Below are positions 1 to 6,057 of a stretch of DNA of 64,000 nucleotides, one piece after another. The stretch's first letter is position 1. Each line of letters opens with the position of its first letter. A program made the translations under genes and the position numbers. This DNA is from Shimia abyssi (GTDB taxonomy: Bacteria; Pseudomonadota; Alphaproteobacteria; Rhodobacterales; Rhodobacteraceae): NCBI RefSeq assembly GCF_003014475.1, contig NZ_PYGJ01000002.1, positions 186,001 to 250,000 of the forward strand. Reading direction: 5' to 3'. The notes beneath the pieces were generated by a model. That model searched no databases. It worked only from the letters and a program-made list of their open reading frames with translations, and was not told where the DNA came from.

Positions 1-506
1 CCCTTCACGTCCAGCACCACAGCACTGCCCTGATAGGTCAGAAGGTTTGGGATGACGAAGCCCGTCGTCTTACCGCGTCCGGTCGGGGCCACGATCAGGG
101 CATGGGGGAAGACCTTGGACATCACAAAGGGTTTTCGGCTCTTGGGTGTGCCCATTTTCCCGAGGACAAAGCCATGGCCGGGCTTGCCGAAAAAGCCGTT
201 CCGCTTCATCTCTGACATGTACTGCCAGTGGGTTTCACCGAATTTGGTCAGCGCGTCGTTCATCAACACAGCACTTAGCAAAACACCGGCGCAGGTGCAT
301 ATCCCGACGATCAAGTGAACGATCTGCATATCGGCCGGATGGGTCGCACGAAGCCCTCCATAGCCGCGCGCCAGCATCAGAAAATCGATATCCGCGCCGA
401 CCCCGAACCAGCGGAACGTCAGAAAGGCCGACGCCAGAACATAGCCCAAAGCCGCGCCCAGAGAAGCAAAGCTCATGACGCCGAATGCGATCCGAGCCTT
501 ACCCAT
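1..506 (-). CDS. TraG/VirD4-type conjugative coupling protein, N-terminal part (runs off window)
   Basis: Only the first 168 codons are in the window. The protein is an inner-membrane ATPase that in this family hands relaxase-bound DNA to a type IV secretion channel. Two hydrophobic segments (about residues 8-30 and 62-84) precede a nucleotide-binding domain whose Walker A loop, APTGRGKTTGF (residues 140-150), is visible before the sequence leaves the window. The ATG at 506 overlaps the TAA stop of the relaxase gene (499-501), so the two are probably translationally coupled, the usual relaxase/coupling-protein order. Family assignment is firm. Whether the gene is intact, and whether a full secretion system follows, cannot be seen. 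Confidence 0.85.
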   Translation of the reverse strand, partial: MGKARIAFGVMSFASLGAALGYVLASAFLTFRWFGVGADIDFLMLARGYGGLRATHPADMQIVHLIVGICTCAGVLLSAVLMNDALTKFGETHWQYMSEMKRNGFFGKPGHGFVLGKMGTPKSRKPFVMSKVFPHALIVAPTGRGKTTGFVIPNLLTYQGSAVVLDVK

Positions 507-2307
507 GTGTCACGCCCTTTTCGCCATCGGCATCGACGTGCCGCTCGCGCTGAACATCAATTTCTTCATTGGCGATCTCATCAAGGACATGCTCCATCGC
601 CACACTGTTTGCCAGTGCGGCGTCGCTCTGCAGATAGGCCTTGGCCGCATACAGCCGGTCGAGACGATCGCTCATATGTTCATCAAGCGTGGTCTCATCG
701 CCGATCGCCAAGTCCGGGGTGCTTTCTTCACCGACCAGTTCCTCCAGCTCGGCACGCAAGGTCTCGCGTTCCAGATCACTGTGGAAAGGATCTGCGGTTG
801 GGTCGTCCCTCATACGGCTCAGGATGTCAGCGGTGGTCGGCGGCAACCTGTCGACTATGGCATCCCGCCGGTCGGCCTCCACCGCCCCACTGTCTTTGAG
901 AATCTCAGCATCGGCCAACAAACGGCCCAGATCACTGTGCACCTGGTCGAGGCGGTCGATCGCTTTTTCGAGCTCATCGGCGCGTGACAGGTCAAAGCCC
1001 TCCTTATCGGCAATCGCCTTCAAATCTTGCCCCAGCCATTGCCGTTCCAACGCGGCATTGCCTGCGCCGATTTCAACGCGACGCGTCACCTCCCGTGCAT
1101 CTATGCCGGTGCCTTTCAAAGCCTGTTCAAGACGTTCGGCAAGAGCTGGATCTTGCAAGGCTCCTTGGGCCTCAGCCTGAATGTTGGCAGCCGAATAAAT
1201 CCCGCTTTTGGACGCGTCTTCGAGCAAGGTGTGGGACTGCGTTCCCATTGGGCTGAGATGCGACAGTGAACGATAGATGTCGTTCAGCTCGTGTTCGAGC
1301 GCAGCACGCCGATCCACTGGGGCCTCTGCAACAATGCGCTCGGCTTGGTTGATCTTGTCGTGAAAGGCATCCACGACCTCATCAAACGAATGCTGTTCTT
1401 CGGCCATGCCATATACCTTTCCATCTGCTTCAATCGGTTTGCCCTGCGCCAAAAGCGTTGCGGCCTTGTCCAAGGCTGCTGCAATGTCGTGCTGGTTTTC
1501 GCGCGAGGCCTCGGCAGCCAGGCCTCGATAAAGCCGCGCGTTCTGCGCCACCTCACGCAAGGTATGGTCGAGCTCTGGACCAACGCGCTCGCGCTCGGTC
1601 AGCTTTTGGCCCGTGGCTTCCGCGCGACGCTGGTCAACATCGCTCGGCCTCTTCGTCGTGATCCCACGCTCGAGCTTTCGCGTCGCCTCAAGGCGCAGCC
1701 CATAGCGGTCCGACACCTCAACCATCGCCTCGCGAAAACTGTCGTAGTTGAAGTGGTGCCCTTCCTTCAGAAAGAAGAACTCCCCATCCTTACTGCGCCG
1801 GTTCAGAACGATATGAGCGTGCGGGTGGACCCGGTCTTCATGAACGGCAGCGACATAGTCGAAGTGGCTGCCTTCACCCTGAAAAAAACGCTCGCAAATC
1901 TCGCGCGTGATCTCGGCGACATCCTCGCCGCGCGTGCCAATTGGGAAGGCCATCAAGAGGTGCGAGGTATGTCCCAGCTTGGGATGGAACCCCTCATTCC
2001 ATTGCGCTGAAAACCGGCGCGTGACCTGCTCGATCTCTTTCGCTGACAGAACGCTTTGGCCGTCATATGTTCCACGGCTGTCGATGATAAAGCTGGACTT
2101 GGTGGTCAGGTATTCCAGCTGGTTGCGCAGCTGCGTTTTATTGTGCGTGCCGCCGTCACGAATGGCTTTGAAGATCGCGGGGGAATGCCCCATGGCGGCG
2201 CGCGCCATTTGCTTGGCACGGGCGCGCGGGGCGCTGCCGCGAATGCGGCTCCAGTCGCGATCGAAGAAGGCATCCTGCGCGGCGGCAACGGCGCTATGCC
2301 GAGCCAT
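499..2307 (-). CDS. VirD2-like relaxase (MobA/VirD2 family)
   Basis: Predicted 602-residue relaxase that nicks the transfer origin and stays attached to the strand. The N-terminal domain holds NQLEYLTTK, where Tyr66 fits the catalytic tyrosine, and the metal-binding three-histidine motif HEDRVHPHAHIVLNRR (His161, His163, His165). The C-terminal half is charged and helical, as usual for these proteins. I chose the ATG at 2307 because a run of G lies about 9 bases upstream and it gives a 14-base overlap with the MobC-like gene. An in-frame upstream start at 2391 would add 28 residues that lie wholly inside that gene. Its order with a MobC-like protein and TraG is that of mobilisable Rhodobacterales plasmids and integrative elements. 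Confidence 0.88.
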   Translation of the reverse strand: MARHSAVAAAQDAFFDRDWSRIRGSAPRARAKQMARAAMGHSPAIFKAIRDGGTHNKTQLRNQLEYLTTKSSFIIDSRGTYDGQSVLSAKEIEQVTRRFSAQWNEGFHPKLGHTSHLLMAFPIGTRGEDVAEITREICERFFQGEGSHFDYVAAVHEDRVHPHAHIVLNRRSKDGEFFFLKEGHHFNYDSFREAMVEVSDRYGLRLEATRKLERGITTKRPSDVDQRRAEATGQKLTERERVGPELDHTLREVAQNARLYRGLAAEASRENQHDIAAALDKAATLLAQGKPIEADGKVYGMAEEQHSFDEVVDAFHDKINQAERIVAEAPVDRRAALEHELNDIYRSLSHLSPMGTQSHTLLEDASKSGIYSAANIQAEAQGALQDPALAERLEQALKGTGIDAREVTRRVEIGAGNAALERQWLGQDLKAIADKEGFDLSRADELEKAIDRLDQVHSDLGRLLADAEILKDSGAVEADRRDAIVDRLPPTTADILSRMRDDPTADPFHSDLERETLRAELEELVGEESTPDLAIGDETTLDEHMSDRLDRLYAAKAYLQSDAALANSVAMEHVLDEIANEEIDVQRERHVDADGEKGVTHG

Positions 2308-2884
2308 CGGCAAAGCCCCCCAGAACGCGGGCAACCTCGCCGGATAGCGCACTTCGGCGGCGCTGCGCCATGTCCTGCACCTGGTCCGCAATGTCGAAGA
2401 TCAGCCCGGCCAAGGCTCGCACCTGACGATGGGCTGAGTTGCCATAAGGCGGCGTCTTGCCCTGGCGCTTAGCCTCGTTCAGGCGCTGTGCAATCTGATT
2501 GATGTTGTTGCCGGTGCGATTGAGCGAGGCCGACAGCCCCTGCATCTGATTGGCCATTTCATCGTCGGGAACGAAGAGATCGTTTGAGGCATGGATCAGC
2601 CGCCGCAGCCCCTCCGCACGGCTGGCGATGTCATGCCGCGTCAGCACCGCATCAAAGCTCGCAAGCTCTTTTGGCGTGAGCCGGACATTCACCAGTTCAG
2701 AGCGCACGCGCGCATCAAACTTGCGGCTTTGATCGGCCTTCAAGGTGTAGAAGATACTGCGGGTCGTGACACCGAATTCGCGGGCCAGATCCTCAATCGG
2801 CATCCCCTCGGCACGCTTGCGCACGATGGAAAAACGTTGGTTCTGCGTCAGTCGCTTGTGCCGTGGTGCGCGCGGCTGGCCCAT
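2294..2884 (-). CDS. MobC-like relaxosome accessory protein
   Basis: A 196-residue protein. The N-terminus resembles a helix-turn-helix (about residues 18-50, with LAREFGVTTRSIFYTLK). The C-terminal half carries the MobC-type signature SLNRTGNNINQIAQRLNEA. MobC-like proteins bind oriT and help the relaxase open the strands. It is the first gene of a mobC-relaxase-traG transcription unit, and the 170 bases upstream contain strong palindromes that could be its binding site and oriT. Family recognition rests on the GNNINQIA motif and on the neighbouring relaxase. Confidence 0.8.
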   Translation of the reverse strand: MGQPRAPRHKRLTQNQRFSIVRKRAEGMPIEDLAREFGVTTRSIFYTLKADQSRKFDARVRSELVNVRLTPKELASFDAVLTRHDIASRAEGLRRLIHASNDLFVPDDEMANQMQGLSASLNRTGNNINQIAQRLNEAKRQGKTPPYGNSAHRQVRALAGLIFDIADQVQDMAQRRRSALSGEVARVLGGFADGSA

Positions 2885-2917
2885 GTGAAGTAATCCCCCC
2901 TATTTCTTGCCAGCATC

Positions 2918-2989
2918 ATACAGGCAGCCCTGTTATGGCACTTCGCCACAATTGATTCAATATTATAATATTGCATCAACTGCCTGTAT
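2918..2989. promoter_or_regulatory. nested palindromes upstream of mobC: candidate oriT or relaxosome-binding region
   Basis: A perfect 10-base inverted repeat, ATACAGGCAG at 2918-2927 and CTGCCTGTAT at 2980-2989, encloses a 28-base palindrome at 2952-2979 that is perfect except for one mismatched pair (centre CAATATTATAATATTG). Just beyond, 2998-3035 has two short GC-rich hairpins (GCAGCCatAGGCTGC and a CCGGGC/GCCCGG pair). An AT-rich palindrome within a longer inverted repeat, between mobC and the next operon, is where an oriT or mobC operator is expected. No nick-site consensus could be assigned by eye. Confidence 0.5.
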
Positions 2990-3058
2990 TCCGTTTGGAG
3001 CAGCCATAGGCTGCGACCGCCGGGCAAAGCCCGGCCAGATGCGCAAGGCATGGCACCA

Positions 3059-3340
3059 CTAGTCGTGGTTCCACGCCTCAGCATCGCTAAGCAATTGCAG
3101 CGCTATTGCGCGGGCCGCCCCTTCGGCGCTGATATAGGTCTGATGATCGGGCAGCTCGTGCAGATCAAAGGGCTGTTGCGGGTCGTCCGGGGTCTCTACT
3201 CGGACATAGATCGCCCAGCCATCGATCAGCGCCAGATCGTCACAATACTCCTGCCCGCCATCGGGCAGATTGCAGAACCCATGTAGATGCACGCTGGCGC
3301 GACCCTCTCGGGCCGCTTGTTTGACTTCGGAGAATTTCAT
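3059..3340 (-). CDS. small hypothetical protein of the ardC operon
   Basis: A 93-residue acidic protein with no family I can name. It begins MKFSEVKQAAREG and contains a CNLPDGGQEYCDD segment. The ATG at 3340 has GGAGG seven bases upstream and overlaps the stop of the preceding gene as ATGA, so it is translated from a coupled message. It is the last gene of a four-gene unit that begins with ardC at 4627. Similar small proteins often accompany antirestriction genes on transferable elements, but nothing in the sequence shows its function. Confidence 0.7.
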   Translation of the reverse strand: MKFSEVKQAAREGRASVHLHGFCNLPDGGQEYCDDLALIDGWAIYVRVETPDDPQQPFDLHELPDHQTYISAEGAARAIALQLLSDAEAWNHD

Positions 3341-3552
3341 GATGAAGCCTCCGTGCAATCTGCCATGAAGAACTCTTCCGGCAGCCCATTCAGACGCGTG
3401 CCGTCACGGTTGGTCAAACCGATAGCTGACCCGTTCCGCGCGAAGGTGATGAGGTACTGCCCGAGGCAATCGCGCGTCACTACATAACCCCTGTTTACCC
3501 AATGAACACGGTTGCCCGCGTCCACTGCTGTTTTGATCTCCGCCAAGGTCAC
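3337..3552 (-). CDS. small hypothetical protein of the ardC operon
   Basis: A 71-residue protein beginning with a GTG codon whose GTGA overlaps the stop of the upstream gene. Its own stop overlaps the next ATG as ATGA. It starts TLAEIKTAVDAGNRVHW. The K..V..G..V.W pattern resembles small proteins of plasmid accessory operons that I know only as hypothetical. The tight stop-start overlaps on both sides are the main support for it being real. Function unknown. Confidence 0.65.
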   Translation of the reverse strand: MTLAEIKTAVDAGNRVHWVNRGYVVTRDCLGQYLITFARNGSAIGLTNRDGTRLNGLPEEFFMADCTEASS

Positions 3553-3752
3553 TGCAACACCTCCTCAAGGATTGCGAGCGCCCCCAGACAATCGTCGATA
3601 TAGGGCTGCTCTTCGCCTTCCAGATCGTTGAGTTCCAGCCGGTTCAACACCGCGTAGAGCGTGGCGCGCGCTTCGCGGGCGGCGTTCCGAAGGCTCACGG
3701 TATCTTCCAGACGCGCAGTCGAGGAATCATCGCTGTGATGGTCCGGAGTCAT
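3549..3752 (-). CDS. small hypothetical protein of the ardC operon
   Basis: A 67-residue acidic protein beginning MTPDHHSDDSS. The remainder is predicted helical (LRNAAREARATLYAVLNRLEL). The ATG at 3752 has GGAGGTGGCAGC upstream and overlaps the ardC stop codon as ATGA. A much longer open frame reaching 3932 would read through the ardC gene on the same strand in another frame, so the short form is preferred. No domain recognised. Confidence 0.65.
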   Translation of the reverse strand: MTPDHHSDDSSTARLEDTVSLRNAAREARATLYAVLNRLELNDLEGEEQPYIDDCLGALAILEEVLQ

Positions 3753-4627
3753 GCTGCCACCTCCTTGCTCTGACTTGCTGCGTGTAAAACAAAGTCGGCA
3801 GCTTTCTGCGCCTCCGACGCCGCGCGAAAAACGGCCCGTTTGTCTTCTTTGAGCGCTTTCAACCACCCTTCGACATAGGCGGCGCTTTGGTCGAATTCCG
3901 GCGCGACGCCAATCTGAGCACCAAGGAAACAAGCACCGATTTCCGCCACCAGCTCTTCAAAGGCGTAGGCCTCGCGGTTCGCAAATTTCTTGATCCGCTC
4001 AAGCCGCTTTTCGCTACCGGTCCAGTGGATAACCTCATGGGCCAACGTCCCATAGTAGCCTGCCGCAGCGTGAAAAGTGGCAATCGGCGGCATGTGGATG
4101 TGGTCTTTGGCGGGGCTGTAGTAGGCGCGCGGGTCGTCGCTGGTCAGGATCTCCGCCCCTGTCCGGCTGAAAAACGCCTCAAGCCCAGGATCAGCCTCAG
4201 TGCCAAGATCGCGCGGGGCCTCGGGACGGATGTAGTACTCCTCAGGCAAACCTTCGATCTGATCCGCGTTGAAGACGCGGTATGCGCGCGCATAAGGCAG
4301 TTCTTCCTCAATGCCCAATTCGTTCTCTCGGGTGAACGTCCCGTATTTGACCACGGTCGACGACGATTCGCCTTTTCGAACCTGTCCGCTCAGCTCTTGC
4401 GCCTGCTTGTAGGTCATCCAGCGGTTGGATACATAACCATGCTTGGCCGCCATGACCCAGAGCATCAGGATATTGATCCCGCGATACTCTTCCCCGTTGT
4501 GTCGGGTCGGCAGGGCGATGCCGGACGCGCTTCCGGTCCACGGTTTGCGCCATGGCGGCGTGCCCGCCTCGATCTCTGCAATAATGGTGTCGGTGACATG
4601 GGCATAAACATCAAACTTCGGTGCCAT
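3749..4627 (-). CDS. ardC: ArdC-like antirestriction protein
   Basis: A 292-residue protein of the ArdC/zincin type. The N-terminal 125 residues match the single-strand DNA-binding domain (TPPWRKPW, followed by the GINILMLWVMAAKHGY block). The C-terminal part is a metallopeptidase-like domain with HEVIH at residues 197-201 and a downstream glutamate in YAFEELVAEIG as the likely third ligand. ArdC proteins travel on conjugative DNA and protect the incoming strand from restriction. The ATG at 4627 has AAGGAGG eight bases upstream. It is the first gene of a four-gene operon whose members overlap by four bases each. Confidence 0.88.
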   Translation of the reverse strand: MAPKFDVYAHVTDTIIAEIEAGTPPWRKPWTGSASGIALPTRHNGEEYRGINILMLWVMAAKHGYVSNRWMTYKQAQELSGQVRKGESSSTVVKYGTFTRENELGIEEELPYARAYRVFNADQIEGLPEEYYIRPEAPRDLGTEADPGLEAFFSRTGAEILTSDDPRAYYSPAKDHIHMPPIATFHAAAGYYGTLAHEVIHWTGSEKRLERIKKFANREAYAFEELVAEIGACFLGAQIGVAPEFDQSAAYVEGWLKALKEDKRAVFRAASEAQKAADFVLHAASQSKEVAA

Positions 4628-5493
4628 TTGTGGCCTCCTTGATCAAATTGACGCGGGTGAGGCTTCGCGCCCCCTTTCCGCCGATGGGCTGCGCCTCGGC
4701 CACCTGATCTGACCGAATACGCATGTATTCGGCGGAACAGAGTGGGAGAGGGCAAAGCCCGACCCACGGCCCTGGCCGGGGCTGTCAATCGGCCACATTT
4801 GCGAAGAAAATGTCTGCGCCAAAATCAGACGCCAATTTGCCCCGCGAGGAATGGCTCGCCTGCGAGACAGGGGAAATTGGTGGCTGATTTTGGGGATGGA
4901 CTAAGGTTGACCGCCACGGTCAGGGGTGTTGGGCGGACCAAACCAAAGGAATGATGCCTGAATCGGGGTGAGCGGGCCAACGGCCCGTTGAGCCCCTGTT
5001 CAGTCGATTGGAATTTGTCGCCCGCGCACCAAAGCGCGGGCTCGTATCCATATTCGGGAAGATATATTTTTTCGGACCGTCGGAAAGAATGAAACTCGGC
5101 TGGTGGGAGACTTTCATGCTGAACCACCTGAAACCGACATTGAAACTTCTTCGAAATCGAATTTTTCGTTGCGCTGCCGCATGTCCGCTTGGAGCCCAAC
5201 CTGTTCCTTGGATTTTCTCGCTGCTTGCACTCGCAGCGTCAGGAATGCCAAGTGAGCAACAAGTTCGGTGCCGCTATGCAGCGGAAGCAACGGTCATTCA
5301 TACAGGCTGCAGCGAGAATCACACGTGGAATTCACAAGTCGCGGACGAAGCCGAAACTGGACAACTGCGTGGTTAACCCTAAGCTTTGGTACCTAGGGCC
5401 AAAAGATCAAGCAGTTGTCATGGGAAGTCTCCTGTACGTGGTTCCGCCGCGGTCGCAGTAGCGGCGGGTTAGTTCAGAAAGTAAGCCGATATT
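4628..5493. other. gene-free, hairpin-rich region between ardC operon and soxG
   Basis: About 870 bases without a convincing gene. The first part must hold the ardC promoter (minus strand). Visible structures are CCGAATAC-gcat-GTATTCGG at 4713-4732, the large inverted repeat at 4819-4893, CGGGCC-aac-GGCCCG at 4973-4987 and GCCCGCGC-accaaa-GCGCGGGC at 5020-5041. From 5050 to 5490 I see nothing recognisable. Open frames here lack ribosome sites and family resemblance. The region separates mobilisation genes from metabolic cargo. Confidence 0.5.
4819..4893. repeat. 75-base imperfect inverted repeat with internal hairpin
   Basis: The left arm CCAAAATCAG (4819-4828) continues with CCAATTTGCCCC. 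The right arm is GGGGAAATTGG then CTGATTTTGG (4884-4893), its near-complement. The centre contains another hairpin, GCGAG-gaatgg-CTCGC (4844-4859). The arms match over 10 bases at the outside and about 10 at the inside, with a few mismatches between. It could be a terminator, an alternative oriT arm or the trace of a small mobile element. No T-run follows on either strand. Confidence 0.55.
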
Positions 5494-6057
5494 TCAAAGG
5501 GCCGAACGGGCGGCAGTCTCCAAAGCATGGTGCAGAGAGCCCGCGTAAGAGCGCGGGCCAAGAACCGCGTAGTGGCTGGCAGTTTCAAAGCAGATGATCA
5601 CACAGCTAAGGTGCTCCAGCAGCGCGCGTGTGGCGCTCCCGGGCTCCATCGCAGCCAGATTGACGCCGCTCAAACGTTCAAACACACCCCGGCACGCACC
5701 CTCCAGATCAAAACGGCACCAGCCGTCTGTTTGCTCTGTTACCGAGGCTAGGCCCTCCACGGCATCCGCGAGTTGGTAGGACATAAGTTCATGCTCCGGG
5801 ATTTCTGCGGAGATCAGCCACTGATCCTGCGCAAACCAGCTAGCCGCGTATGAGCCCGCTGCGGCGTGCTTCCCGACCGCAGGCAAAGCTAATCCCAGCA
5901 TGGCCTCGGCCGCTTTCCGGCCTTCGTCTTCGCGCCCCCTACGCAATGCAAGCGAGGCAAGCGCCCGGTTCGGAACCTCAGTGATTGTCAGCCCATTGAA
6001 TCGGTCGACACGCGGCGTTTCTCCCCAAAGCGGGGTGATGGATTGAAGATCAAGCAC
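5494..6057 (-). CDS. soxG: sarcosine oxidase-type gamma subunit (SoxG)
   Basis: A 187-residue protein at the end of a soxBDAG operon. It begins VLDLQSITPLWG and holds the SoxG-type C-terminus (RSYAGSLHHALETAARSAL). The gamma subunit closes the heterotetramer near the folate-binding side of the alpha subunit. I prefer the GTG at 6057, which has AAGGAGG eight bases upstream and overlaps the end of soxA by eight bases. An upstream TTG at 6081 lacks such a site. Assignment rests on operon order and overall similarity. The substrate need not be sarcosine. Confidence 0.82.
   Translation of the reverse strand: MLDLQSITPLWGETPRVDRFNGLTITEVPNRALASLALRRGREDEGRKAAEAMLGLALPAVGKHAAAGSYAASWFAQDQWLISAEIPEHELMSYQLADAVEGLASVTEQTDGWCRFDLEGACRGVFERLSGVNLAAMEPGSATRALLEHLSCVIICFETASHYAVLGPRSYAGSLHHALETAARSAL

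Noticed and set aside
4825-5199. Minus-strand open frame of 124 codons upstream of ardC
   Set aside because: It runs through the large inverted repeat, has no ribosome site and an odd residue composition. Structured non-coding DNA is the better reading.
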